In this document: one piece after another, positions 13,501-23,695 of the stretch
Layout of the letters: each line of letters starts with the position of its first letter
Position numbering within the stretch: the stretch's first letter is position 1
Assembly: GCA_944472135.2 (NCBI GenBank)
Contig: OX235270.1
Span: 86,127,168 to 86,191,167 of the forward strand
Source: Trichobilharzia regenti
Taxonomy: Eukaryota; Platyhelminthes; Trematoda; Strigeidida; Schistosomatidae
Direction: 5' to 3'
Length of the DNA stretch: 64,000 nucleotides
The notes under the pieces: model-generated
Told to the model about the DNA's origin: nothing
Seen by the model: only the letters and a program-made list of their open reading frames with translations
Database searches by the model: none
Made by a program: the position numbers and the translations under genes

Positions 13501-16500
13501 GTAAATAACATGAAAGTAACTGCTTAGTGCACAGAAGACAATAACACTTATAATAAATAGTGCATTTCCAGAGGCCAACAAAACTCTTTGTTATTATTTT
13601 ATTGGTTTAATCAACTTGCAATATAACTTAGTCTAGATTAGATGGTTAGACACAATCGGAAGGAAGTCTTGGACTTAGGTCTCGTGCTAGTTGGCACTCA
13701 TTAGGAAAGCGTACCTACAACCTTGAAGGAACTCATACCCCTCCTGAGATTCGAACCCGCGTCGCCTAATGCTGAAGTCAGAGACGTTACCACTGAGCTA
13801 TTCGAGCTTGCAATCGCAAGTCACGTAGAATGCTAGCCACATTGCAAACTTGACTGACAGAATTCGGTCTGTACCAAAAAAGTATTAGACACTTCACACT
13901 AGTCACTGACTAATGTTTAGTCAAAATAACTTAGTCTAGTTAATGTTGGATGGACTCATCAAATATAAGTTGCTGCAAATAAAAAGATGTTGTAATTATC
14001 CAGTAACTCAAGCAGAATTTCAAATGGGCTTACAATAGCAGTGATTATGCCCATTCTGGAGAATCGTAAGTCCCTATCTTGACGTGACCAAAATAAACAA
14101 CGGAACAGATTTTTAATTATGGCACATAGGGGTATAATAAAAAATTTACCTGTTTACCGTTAACCCAACTACCAGTATATATCTCATCGCGATCACTCCA
14201 ATGCATTGTTCCCTCTCCGTGACGCTTACCATCTTTCCACTGTCCTTCATAAGTTGCACCGTTAGAATAGTGATAAACACCGTAACCATGACGTAGACCA
14301 CAGTACCAATCACCATCATAATAAACGGAACCGTCACTTGTAAAATTCAACCGACCCTAGAATGAATAATAACAGTGAATAATAGATATAAGAATAGAAC
14401 TTGTACGCTGTAGTAGAGTATAATTCCATTGTGGGTAAAATTTATCTTGATAAAGTCTCACAGTAATATATTATATAATATAATAATATATATACTATAT
14501 AATACTATACAGTGATATTTGCTGATGACGTTTCGAGCACAATTTATTGCTCATGATCATATCAAGGTATTCACACAACTTTCTAACTTCATTTATATAA
14601 TTCCATTATTTTTCCTCGCTTGATTTGATTGGTAGTAGTATCTTCCATATATCCGGTATTAGTGATGAGTCATTTCTATTGTGTTGGGTGTAGACTCGAT
14701 AGTTCAGGATTCAGTAATCAACCTCTATATCCACCGACCTATATTACTTTTTAAAATTTTAACTCTCTTCCATTCTAGTGTGTGGTCGTGTGTTAATGCA
14801 TGCAGTGCAGTCTTCGAGCTTTTAATACGCTAAGACATCTTAATTACAGCAGAAAATCTGCTTATAAAAATACTTGTTTTGCTGAAAATCAGTATGTTTT
14901 CTATGATGCTCACGGTTAAATAGTTTAATAAAAATGTATGACGAGAGTGCTATAAACCGTCCCTTAATTTAAATAAAATAGACTGTTTTCCAGTCACTGT
15001 ACGGAAGAAGAAAGGGACCCAAGTTTTCAAAACAGCATCCGTTAAATCTGTAGGTTTATTGAATCAAAAGTTTGTTTCAACAGAAACACCCAGAAATTCA
15101 CAATAGTCAATCTCTGGGTAAAACTACGAATTCTTGTGTTTTATTTGTAGCCATTCGCTTGGTGCTGACAGTTGGACGGATGGCACGTGGAGTCATATCG
15201 TTATTTTTCAGAGGCTTATAAAATTTGAAAAGTTAATTCGTTAAAAATTGATAAAGCTTATAAGTCATTTTTCCTCTTTCTATAGAAATTTTATTTAGAC
15301 ATTGGATCATTCCACTAAGGTAATGTAAATAGTGACAAGCCACATGTTATTTTAAGCAAAATAATTGTTATTGATAACTTTCACAAATGACCGGACAAGA
15401 TAACTGTTCATGATGAGATGCATGTCCAGTTGAAATAAAGCCCTACTCTGTGGGGAGCAAAAGCTATCAGGCATTGGCCAAAATCATTCACTCTTCCACA
15501 TCATATTGTTTTCATTGATAATGGTAAGTTATTATTAAGGATACTTATGTAACTGATTATATGTCGTGTAACTGATTTCAAGCATACCTTCACTTAAATA
15601 CTCAGCTATCTATCTGCTTCAGCAGTGCGTTGAAAACCTGAATTCTTTAGAAATCATACAGATCCCTTAACACCTCTATCATTATTCTTATTTTCTCAGA
15701 GAGTGAGTAACAATTTAGGTTTATTTGAAAATGCGTTGGGTAGTGACAGTGTATCCAAGGCAAACTCATATTCTTAAGTTTCTTAAGACAGGAATCTGTG
15801 AAATTCAAGTTAAAACAGTTTAACTAGGGCACACATGTGTTTGAACTTCTCGCCATCAAGTTTCAACCAAAACTGAAAGTTTAAAATATCAGAATTACTG
15901 TTTCATATTTCAAAATAATACAAGCAACAACACTGTGTACCATGATCGTGCAAAGGAATAACAGGGTCACTTCCTTCATATTACTGAGCTTAGCTAAGGA
16001 CGAGAAAAAGGCTGATAAGAACTCCGCTTCATCCATTCACTTCAAAAAGACACATCCTATTTCTAGGACTATACACCTCAAAATGTTAAACATTGCTGAT
16101 CTTGATTTATTTTATTCTTTTACCCTGCCCAGGGCTTCAAGCTGCAGCTTTGAAGTTTCAGTAGCAGTGGTATTTATTTCTTATGTGGTAAGGTCACTGG
16201 ACTCACGCCCAACTTTTCGTCTTTACCAGTCTAATTCCTGGCTTAGCAAGGTGAAGGAGTACGTCAGCCGGCGGTCGAAAGCCAAACCGCCTGCTGGGTT
16301 GGCCAGCATCCCACCGCTGTGCCGCCGAGGTACCATAGCTGATCCTGTCGCAGTCAACTATTTTCAATCAAATCTTTGCCTATAAAAGGGCTGTATAATC
16401 CGTTGCACTACCATAACTTTCGTTTTAAAAGAGCATACAAAAGAATGAATTTGTTTCACAGTGGCAGAGGATGACTGTAAATATTATCCTTATTTGCAAT

Positions 16501-19500
16501 ACTGTTTTAATTGCGACTGTCATATGCAGTTGTAAACCCTGCGTATTCGACCATCACTAACTCCATAGAATTGCTTGCGTTCGATGGCATTATCGCGTGA
16601 GGAGTTCTGAGGTCTGGCGGCGTGTGTCTAGACACGGTGAAGATCGCTATTCGTTGAGTGTTGTCACCTGGAAACACCAGTTTCAGAGGCTTGGATATGT
16701 GTAACAACAGAAGACAAGGGTCAGGCAACAGATCATTTAAAGCAATTGGTTCCCTTTATGAATTTCGACAAAACAATAAGAAGACGTAGTTTATCTGAAA
16801 CGTATAATGTATTGGCGCAACACATTTCGGACATTCTGATCATACACGTACTTGTCATACACAGTTTTTATATAAGGCAAGAAAGCATGAATAATTACAA
16901 TACAGGTCAGATTGTGTACACGTCAAGGTCACAAAATAATAATAATAATGCGTCTCCCTACCCATTATTTTGTGACCTTGACGTGTACACAATCTGACCT
17001 GTATTGTAATTATTCATGGTTTCTTGCCTTATATAAAAACTGTGTATGACAAGTACGTGTGTGATCAGAATGTCCGAAATGTGTTGCGCCAATACATTAT
17101 ACGTTTCAGATAAACTACGTCTTCGTATTGTTTTGTCGAAACAGATCATTTATCAAAGAAGTCAACACGTATTTATAGACTTTCATGTACATATTATAAA
17201 TTATTGTTAGCAGAAAGCACAGTATTCTGATTGGTTGTTTCTCACAGAAAGTTAACCTTGCATCTCTTTGTGTCAGATCATCTATATGTTAATTGTATCC
17301 GACTACGCAAAGCCTTTGTTCCCATTTTTCTCACGACCAATATTGGGGACATAAACATTGACGTAAATTACTGTCCACCAATTTTGACTTACAGCCAACT
17401 CTCACCATATATGTACAATGAATTTCATTCCATGGGTTCCATACAAGTCTCTGTTCGCTAGCCCTGGGGTGGAAAATGAGGAAAGGTGGTCAGCCCATGA
17501 CCTGGCGTCGTGGGATGAGAAATATTTGCGTTGGGTTAGCATCGGTTGGTCGTCACGACTCAGTGGTTGGAGTCCGAGAGATAGTTCGAAACTTTATCGG
17601 ATATGGACAAGAATAGCAATCAATTGCGAAATTGCAGCACTTTCCTTCATTCTTCCATTTCCAACGTTAATTGACGAATGTTGTTTGAAATTGTTAAATA
17701 TGACTATTTTATTTCCAGATGAAGTACTTTATCCCTTCTTTGCCTATGTTCTTACTTTCGACTTATATTGTTTTATTATTACCATGAGACGTATCTTCTT
17801 GGCACCATACTGCACCGAGCTTTTGTGACTAAATGTATAATATAATAAATAATCCAGTTGTAATCGCATAGTTTAGTCTTAGTTTCTCACGTTTTCATGA
17901 GACTAAACGTCTTGACACCTAAATGAAGTGATATAGTATTTCTTTTTACTTTTTAGACTTTACACAAATAGTCTCAAAAATTTGTAACGACAGACCAAGC
18001 TGATTATGTAAACACTTTGATGGTTTCAAACTGGATCATGAACAACATCGGTTAGAAAATCGTTGAAAACCAGTATCATTCGATCATTCCAGTTAATGAA
18101 ATAAGATATTTTTGTTGCAGAGAAACCAGAAATTACTTAAATCTAGATATATTTTTGGCTCCTGCTCCGTAATAACGTGGGTACTTTCAGTATTTTCTCA
18201 GAAACTGGCATTTTTACTGCAGTCTAAAGCTCGTGGTTTTTTGAACTGCTTACTTTCCCGTGTTTCTTGCCATTTTTCCACTGACCAATGTATTCAAGTC
18301 CATTGGAATCCGTATATTTTCCATTTCCGTGTCGAATTCCATTAACAACATCACCAACATACTCACTGAATAGAGAATAAAGATGTAAGATGTTAGAAGT
18401 AACCTTTTATTCAGCCAAACAATTTTTCCACGCCCCGTAATCGTATTGGCTTTGAAGTCACCAGTATATGTTGCTCCTGTCTTTGACCAATAAAATTCAC
18501 CATGGCCTTGCAGCAAATCATTCACAGTTTTCCCCTTTTTGATATAAAAACAGGAAAAGAATATATTAAATTTATCGTATTAAATTAATCATAACCAGTA
18601 GGTAGATTAAACTGGATGTCTGTATTTCCAGGGTTTAAGGGAAATAGTGTATGGTTATGTGACACTAAGTGCATAAATCTATCAAAACTTCGAAAAAATG
18701 AAAAATTCTCAAACAGCTTCTAGATTTTGTATTGTATACGCATAAATGGTGACGAAAAATCTACTAGTCAGAAAATACTTTGGGATTTTGATTTTAAATA
18801 ACCCAGAGGCTGATCATATTGCATGGAACAACCTTATATAACATTTGTCATGCCGTCACAATCTGCATAATTCAAGCAACCGGATGGAGTATTGGTATGT
18901 GTCTTTCCTGAAAATGCTTTAAATAAGAACCATCAACAGATTTTATGTTGGCTTTTATCAGGGATCGATAGCAATAAGAAAAGCGTAGAACATTACCCGA
19001 AACTCACTTAGTGAATAATAATGTTGTCTTAAAATCCAAAAGTTTCAGTTTTCATCTACACTGATTTCGCATACATATACATCATTGATGAACATTTTCA
19101 CCCGAATTTTAATTACACTAGTCTTATATATTATGAAATAGGTGTTATTTGATTGGTAGTGATTTGCAGTGGAATGCAAAACATGCATTTCGTTCTGTCT
19201 GAAACTGGATGTAACTGCATCCTTCAGAGTGATAATGTCCCCTGCAGTACTCGAACCTAGAACCTTTTGTCTTAGCAGAGACCAAATGTTTCGGACCAGA
19301 AGGAACAAACAACGCGAAATTCAAACTTCCAATAAATATGCGTCACATACTTTCTCTAAGTAGAATATTGAACCTCATCTTGAGGTTGTGAATTAATATG
19401 ATTGTGAAGAATAAATTATTTACCAAACATGTTTTGTTGAATCAAACTATTCTACTACTTGCTGCACCTGATGAACATACTGAATTGAGTTAAACAGTTT

Positions 19501-22500
19501 ACAGAGGACAAGATATTCAGACTCTGACCTTAGCTTTCTTCGGTACTTATCTTCAGAAGTAATGAGTCCGGCGTTTATTTAAAACTATATTTCAGAAATA
19601 ATTATCAATTATTTATATGGTGTGTCCTCTACACCTACACTAATGCTTGTGAATATATATATATATATATATATATATCATACAACTGGTTCCCTTTATT
19701 AGTATGAACAACGAAAGAATAAACATATTTGCAGGATGATAAGAGCTTGTCACTACTCAGTGTTAACAATGAACAATTTGTTAACTTATATCATTTTTGG
19801 AATTGTGTTGCTTATAATTTCTATGCGTAATTAGACATCACTGTGTTAGAAGTATGTTTACTAATTTAATAACTTATATTTTGATACTCTTAGAATATAC
19901 GCACTTGAAAAGAATCCACGAGATAAAACGAACTCGTATTATTCAGTAAATATATTCGTTCTTTCTTTGTTAAGTATATATATATCAAAGCGAGGATCGG
20001 GAAGCAAGGCAAGCCTTCATTTCTCTCAAGTCTATGTGGACGTCAACAGCACTCAACATTAAAAGTAAGATCTGGATCTTCAACTCCAATGTGAAGTCAG
20101 TGCTACTATACGGATCAGAGACTTTCCGCCTGATGAAGAGCACTTCCAAAAAATTACAGACCTCCATCAACAACTGTCTTCGCTCAATACTTAAGATCAG
20201 ATAGCTGGCCAGAAAAGATCAGCAATAGTGAAAGATCTCTGTGAGCGAACCAACCCATCGGGAACCGATTGTGCAGCGAATGGGTGGAGGTGGATTGGTC
20301 AACCATACTCTGAGGAAACCATCAAGTGACATCAAATGCCAGGCCATTTCTCGAGTGGAACCCGAATGGGAAGCGGCGAGTTGGTCGTCAGTGTGAGGGT
20401 GACATGGAGTAGGTCATGTGAAGAGGAGATGAAAGCGTATGGGCAGACTTGGAGAGGGGTGAAGACGTTTGCAGAGAAGGGAACGCAATGGAGACGTGCG
20501 GCTGAATTCCTATTTTCCCCTAAGAACTAAAGGAAACAATAATATATATATATATACATAATGTTTAGTGAAATGCAGTCTTTGAAATCAGTCATTGTCA
20601 GACAGTTTACACAGTTGATGAAAAAATGAATATCGAAGTTGTTCGGCATGTTTCTTTTGCTGAAATTTTAATTGCTTCTCTCGTTGAAAATTGGTTTATC
20701 GTAATACTAAAGACTGTTGTCTTCTCTGGAACAACTCGTTTTGTTTTCCTTGTTAAGTCAATTATATATCCTTAAAATAGCTTGCGCATTTTAATGATAG
20801 TAATAATTCAGTTGTGCTGTGGCAATTTTTAAAAAATTAGGTCAGAATAACCAAATACTTTAGTCCAATTTGTGAGGTTATTTAAGATGTTATGGGCAGT
20901 TTTCATAAAAATACCAGGAATGTTTATTCTGTCACCAACTCTATTTAATTTTATCATGGATTTGCTGGTGGATGTTAGCTCGATAAACTACAATTTTCCA
21001 AGGGCTGAGTTTTCCAAGTTTCGTCGGTCAAGAGTATTCAGAAGACACAGTTGTTCTAGATGAAGAATCTGTCAAAATATAAGGCATTTAGGACGCCTTG
21101 AGTGAAAATCCCAATATGGTAGGCACACCTTTCCTCGTTGTCAAATTTAAGAGGATACCACAGGACTAGCCTGCCCTGACTATTCGTTTATGAAAATGCA
21201 TTGGGATGATTCAGTACACTAATTATGCATTCGATGATTAAAAAACCTACTAGTCCACCGGATTATAACTAGCATATTCACGTGGTAACAGCCTACACTT
21301 GCCTGCAAAATGTTTGCTATCAAGTTTGCGGATGACGTAATTGGTCGAATAGCGTTTCGGTGATTCACTTGTAGAATGCTTACCAACCACACACAACCGT
21401 TTGACTGAATATGGTTTGTTCTTCAGGCACTAGCACAATACAAAGTATGAAAGCTAGTTATGCAAACTGGTGCTATCAAAGATGGACCGAAGTCTGAGTT
21501 CTGTTAACTGCTAGGAAAGCTAGGACGTTATTTTACGGGCAGTTATACTACCCATTTTTTTCAACTCAGTCTATTGTTTCAGTGATTTGGTAAGTAATAC
21601 ACCAGCGATGATCAAATTTTCGAGGGTACATTTAACTGCCAGCTGTGTTAGTATTCTCAGTTCTATTAATGAATGTGACAAGTCTACAGCAGTGAGAAGA
21701 TTCAAAATTTTTCGCCATCAATTTTTGTCGTATTCAGTTATACTACACCTATTCTTCACACTTAAAATTCAACAAAATTTACCACTAAACAGCATGATGC
21801 TCAACATGCATAAAGGAAGAAAACATCTATGATGGTATTCTTTGAAATGTAAAAATGAGCATTTTCTTGAAGAGATGTGTAATTCCATGCTTATTCTAGA
21901 CTGCTTGACCAAGTTGTCTCTAATGAGATAAAGTCAACATCCTTTCTGATTTAATTTTGTTGCTTTCCCTTAGGTATTTTACAGTGTTATATATCTGTGA
22001 AACCCAAGACAATGGGTGGTTTCGTTTAAAAGTATCTGAAAGATAATTGTTTACAACTTGAAGGGCTTTGTTTTGATTTCAATGAATTGGAGATTGCATT
22101 CAGATATTATATGCTGTCTTTTCCTCTTCCTATCACATTTTTACCAACATCCCGTCAGTAATCAAGCTATTTTTTTGACTTTCTGCTTATAAAGTAATGA
22201 TATTAATAATAAGTGGTTTGTGTATGATGACTTTGGCAGGCTGTTGTGATAAAATGATTTACTGTCTCAGCTGAATAGTCTGTCACATAGTCAGTGGGAA
22301 TTACCACAATAAGTAGATTTACTCTGTATTCAATTGGTAATATTTTTCGTGGTTGCTTGATTAAAAATTTCTAGTGTCTAGTTTTTCTCAGTGTAAAGAT
22401 TTAGGAGATTCTGTAAGTAAATACCCGAAATCTTGTGCACTGCAACACTTTATTGAGTTTCTAGCAGGATAAATGTTTGGTTATACTCCTAGTATGTAGG

Positions 22501-23695
22501 ACTTAAATTGAATATTATATCCAAGTAGCTGGAAGTTATGTCAGAATGAGCTGAAAGAGAAAGGGCTAAGGAAAGAGGGACTTTAACCTCTCATTTTAAG
22601 TCTGACTTCATAGACTGCATCAGCAAATGGAGGAAACTCACTGAAGATGTCTAAAAGAGAATCGAGAGGGTGAGGTATATTAGTACTTCCTGTTCTAAGA
22701 AATGTTTAGTTTCTAATATATCACATTTATTTCGTTGTCCTAGAACTGACCACTTGTCAGCAAGTCACCCTCAATATTAGGTACTAACTTTAACAACTTT
22801 TTAGTTTGTATCTATATTATATGCATAATTGATGGAAGTGTAACTTTTTTGTATCCATCCAAGGAAGCAGTGAAATCATATTACTCTATCAGTGTGGGTT
22901 CCCTTCCATGGTACATATTATGGTAGTGTATGGGCCTATATACATACTTATTTTGGAAAAATAGAGAATACATATCTCACCAAAATTAAGACATTCAGGG
23001 CTAGTGATTTAGGCTGACGCAACCCAAAATCAAGGAACAAATTATTCAGCTAATTTCTTTGATCCCTGAAAATAAATTCGTCATTACACTACTACTATAG
23101 TAGAGATATGCCTCCAATATACATATAATAGGTTAGTATGTTTAAAACTGCCAGGGAATATCATTCGTATAAACTTAAAAATCTAAACGGATTCAGTTTG
23201 TAGCAAAAACTTTCCGTATTCACAAATGCAGAAAACAGTCTAAAAAACAATTAGGGACTAAAAAATCATCCATAATTTCCCAACAGTGAAGAAAGTTCGC
23301 GTTACTTCTTTTATCTCCTTTTCTGTTCTCATTTTTTAAAATATCCTAGTTAAAAATTCGTCAATAGTATAAAAATATCTGTTGACCACAATATACACAA
23401 GTGATTTTGAGAATGTTACCTCAAAATACTGACCTCAAAAGTGTTCCCATTTGCGTATTCAATTTGCACGACATTGCCCCGTCCTTTCTTAAATTCTTCC
23501 GAAAATCTTACTTATGTATAGGCACAAAATTTATCAATACCTTGTGATAATGGGATACAGATCGAAAAGCCGCATATAATTAGAAGCTTCACTAATTTCT
23601 GTATTCTCTGTGGACAGCTCGTCATCCGTTTGTATATCGATTACATTTTCTTCGTCATCTAGAATCTCTATTTTTGGAGTCGGTGGACTTGCCAT
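4393..23695 (-). CDS. RSPH10B: RSPH10B homologue, radial-spoke head MORN-repeat protein (spliced; C-terminus not found)
   Basis: Exons in transcription order: 23695-23541, 23506-23434, 18534-18404, 18365-18254, 14356-14150, 12827-12651, 11160-11016, then 4576-4393. Apart from the gap between 11016 and 4576, all junctions have GT-AG introns and compatible phases. The product starts MASPPTPKIEILDDEE, an acidic leader, followed by about ten MORN repeats of the Y-x-G-x-W-x-x-G-x-x-H-G type. The order matches vertebrate RSPH10B, including the odd insert between repeats 7 and 8 (RVRTSQY, compare RIRSSQY in the human protein) and the later LRSIYRFYGKLG / QFLKDC segment. Family knowledge: it is a component of the radial-spoke head in motile 9+2 cilia and flagella. 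About 395 residues are assigned against about 870 in the human protein, so roughly half is missing from this annotation. Intron sizes range from 34 bp to about 4.9 kb. Confidence 0.9.
4577..7484. other. Intron of the RSPH10B homologue, nothing recognised
   Basis: AT-rich sequence without protein similarity. A GC-richer spot near 6,478-6,545 (ggcagaatactcgttagcc ... gtgctcgactctc) looks like a worn tRNA-type promoter, too degraded to call. Confidence 0.4.
7485..7905 (+). mobile_element. RTE-type LINE fragment, strongly decayed
   Basis: Translated pieces LQAKTNKLTEETS, then GEARQTFINM and LKSTAVSMRNKI, follow the same order as the RTE C-terminal region at 57,840-58,180 (LQAKTDKLVEEAAK, IGKARNTFINLKSIW, LSINNKIR). 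It is much older than the neighbouring copy at 8.2 kb, and its last part is nearly unrecognisable. Confidence 0.7.
8200..9070 (+). mobile_element. RTE-type LINE, 5'-truncated 3' part
   Basis: Begins just before the reverse-transcriptase catalytic box, here LEDLDFIDDICLI instead of the family's LDFADDI. It continues to the 3' end (tttcctctagtaattaaaag plus an A/T tail). The segment after the box has deletions. The part from 8,518 on is almost identical to 19,993-20,540, including the same stop codons. It sits in an intron of the RSPH10B homologue, antisense to it. Confidence 0.88.
9071..10887. other. Intron of the RSPH10B homologue, nothing recognised
   Basis: Contains chance-length open frames on both strands without family resemblance or splice-site support. 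Confidence 0.4.
10888..10984 (-). CDS. RSPH10B: Possible RSPH10B exon 8 after a 31-bp intron
   Basis: If the intron 10,985-11,015 is removed, the frame continues as VYVLGLLQEFRLFNMPETVN. The region fits the place where RSPH10B has an LDLNLLLDMYPETV-type segment, and MPETV is shared. The donor at the end is poor and its phase does not match the next recognised exon, so the 3' limit, or the exon itself, may be wrong. Confidence 0.35.
11016..11160 (-). CDS. RSPH10B: RSPH10B homologue exon 7
   Basis: 145 bp. It starts GTLILKDGRIFERTFYEDRL, the last MORN repeat (compare GRVYEGAFSND in the human protein), then a low-complexity linker with SMPPSVDQPS. The acceptor is at 11,161-11,162 and the donor gtgggt at 11,015-11,010; it ends in phase 1. 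Confidence 0.88.
11385..11525 (+). repeat. Dispersed stem-box repeat, diverged copy
   Basis: Has the order tgatatgattatgagcaa, then an imperfect partner, then cagtcattgatactgtatcac and the aatatggaattgtattctac segment, as in the copies at 14.5, 45.1 and 61.4 kb. The stem sequence here is mutated (gagcaacaaatcatactc). Confidence 0.55.
12651..12827 (-). CDS. RSPH10B: RSPH10B homologue exon 6
   Basis: 177 bp (59 codons), acceptor ttacag, donor gtaagt. It encodes HGLGCHAW, then the diagnostic insert LRVRTSQYCLPNVYDG, then two MORN repeats ending WKDNLKHGK. The insert is what identifies the protein as RSPH10B rather than RSPH1 or another MORN protein. Confidence 0.93.
13388..13515 (-). repeat. 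Dispersed repeat related to the 16.8-kb palindrome arms
   Basis: The minus strand reads as DKAIRRRNLSES ... FAQHISNNLI, close to DKTIRRRSLSET ... LAQHISDILI in both palindrome arms and to a third copy at 42.45 kb. Single, non-inverted copy. Family unknown. Confidence 0.6.
13637..13830 (-). mobile_element. tRNA-derived SINE-like unit
   Basis: On the minus strand, tagctcagtggtaacgtc is a good RNA polymerase III A box, and gcgggttcgaatctc about 35 bases later is a good B box. The arms do not fold as a working tRNA, so a SINE head is more likely than a tRNA gene. It lies in intron 5 of the RSPH10B homologue, in the same orientation as the gene. Confidence 0.65.
14150..14356 (-). CDS. RSPH10B: RSPH10B homologue exon 5
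   Basis: 207 bp (69 codons) with clean acceptor ctag and donor gtaaat. It contains VYYDGDWYCGLRHGYG, ATYEGQWKDGKRHGEG and EIYTGSWVNGKQ, the clearest MORN repeats in the gene. Confidence 0.95.
14405..14600 (-). repeat. Dispersed stem-box repeat
   Basis: On the minus strand contains atgatcatgagcaataaatt immediately followed by gtgctcgaaacgtcatc. The gagca/tgctc pair can form a short stem. It is flanked by a TA-rich tract (14,468-14,510) and a segment (ggaattatactctactaca) shared with 45.1 and 61.4 kb. Confidence 0.65.
16193..16345 (-). mobile_element. Possible tRNA-derived SINE, GC-rich
   Basis: A GC-rich island in AT-rich intron DNA. The minus strand has ggcggcacagcggtgggatg, A-box-like, and ggctttcgaccgcc, B-box-like, at tRNA-like spacing. 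It resembles the SINE heads at 59.7 and 63.5 kb only in outline. Confidence 0.4.
16764..17140. repeat. Near-perfect palindrome, 177-bp arms
   Basis: Arms 16,764-16,940 and 16,964-17,140 are reverse complements with about 3 mismatches, separated by a 23-bp spacer. Each arm can encode the same peptide-like string (IRRRSLSETYNVLAQHISD). Related single copies lie at 13.4 and 42.45 kb. A transcript across it would form a long double-stranded hairpin. It lies in intron 4 of the RSPH10B homologue. Confidence 0.95.
17418..17828 (+). other. Open frame of unknown nature in intron 4
   Basis: An uninterrupted frame of 136 codons opposite the RSPH10B gene. Its first half is relatively GC-rich and includes cacgactcagtggttggag, a weak A-box-like string, so it may be worn SINE sequence. 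No protein family recognised; probably not a gene. Confidence 0.25.
18254..18365 (-). CDS. RSPH10B: RSPH10B homologue exon 4
   Basis: 112 bp encoding EYVGDVVNGIRHGNGKY and LEYIGQWKNGKKHGK, two MORN repeats. The donor gtaagc (18,253-18,248) is followed by a 3.9-kb intron. Confidence 0.9.
18404..18534 (-). CDS. RSPH10B: RSPH10B homologue exon 3
   Basis: 131 bp. It starts GKTVNDLLQGHGEFYW, completing the MORN repeat begun in exon 2, and runs through YTGDFKANTITGRGKIVWLNK. The donor gttact is weak but the following 38-bp intron (18,366-18,403) restores the MORN frame exactly; reading through it gives non-MORN sequence. Confidence 0.88.
19657..19678. repeat. (TA)n microsatellite
   Basis: About eleven TA dinucleotides in a row. 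Confidence 0.9.
19987..20540 (+). mobile_element. RTE-type LINE 3' end, near-identical to 8.5-9.05 kb
   Basis: No indel relative to 8,518-9,060 over about 535 bp; differences are concentrated at the two ends. Both have TAG in place of the tryptophan codon in the LKIRW motif and the same later stop. It is flanked on both sides by short TA-rich runs (atatatat before, aatatatatatatata after). Confidence 0.92.
20890..21190 (+). pseudogene. LINE reverse-transcriptase fragment (LSP-LFNF / EY-ED boxes)
   Basis: The frame FILSPTLFNFIMDLLVD is the conserved reverse-transcriptase block preceding the catalytic aspartates. About 100 bp later EYSEDTVVLDEESVKI stands where the family has EYADDIVLL. Then come DALSENPNM and FKRIPQD-PAL (family: DALS-N--FGM, CK-LLQDW). 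Stops and a frame change separate the blocks. Same LINE type as the 46 and 48 kb remnants; clade not assigned. Confidence 0.65.
23434..23506 (-). CDS. RSPH10B: RSPH10B homologue exon 2
   Basis: A 73-bp exon after a 34-bp intron (23,507-23,540). It encodes FSEEFKKGRGNVVQIEYANG and then NTFE, the front half of the first MORN repeat. The donor is gtcagt at 23,433-23,428. A second possible donor lies just downstream, but only the first keeps the phase with exon 3. Confidence 0.8.
23541..23695 (-). CDS. RSPH10B: RSPH10B homologue exon 1 (start codon)
   Basis: Encodes 51 residues plus two bases: an acidic N-terminus (DDEE, DDE) with no MORN repeat. The start ATG is at 23,695-23,693 in the context cgaaATGG. 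It ends ACAAG before a gtattg donor. This ATG was chosen because the frame joins directly to the MORN exons. An upstream non-coding exon cannot be excluded. Confidence 0.75.

Larger units (their letters stand above)
18535..23433 (-). other. Intron 2 of the RSPH10B homologue (4.9 kb)
   Basis: Bounded by the gtcagt donor of exon 2 and the acceptor at 18,535-18,536. It contains a TA microsatellite (19,657-19,678), a recent RTE 3' end (19,987-20,540) and an old LINE fragment (20,890-21,190). Nothing was recognised in the rest. Confidence 0.75.

Noticed and set aside
13740..13815. Functional tRNA gene on the minus strand
   Set aside because: A and B boxes are present but the acceptor and T arms do not pair, so a SINE head is more likely.
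14146..14337. Second minus-strand frame over the MORN exon
   Set aside because: Out-of-frame shadow of exon 5 of the RSPH10B homologue; the other frame carries the MORN repeats.
16193..16345. C-terminal half of a 147-codon plus-strand frame as a GC-rich coding exon
   Set aside because: The GC-rich part looks like a tRNA-type promoter unit on the other strand, and the frame has no recognisable protein family.
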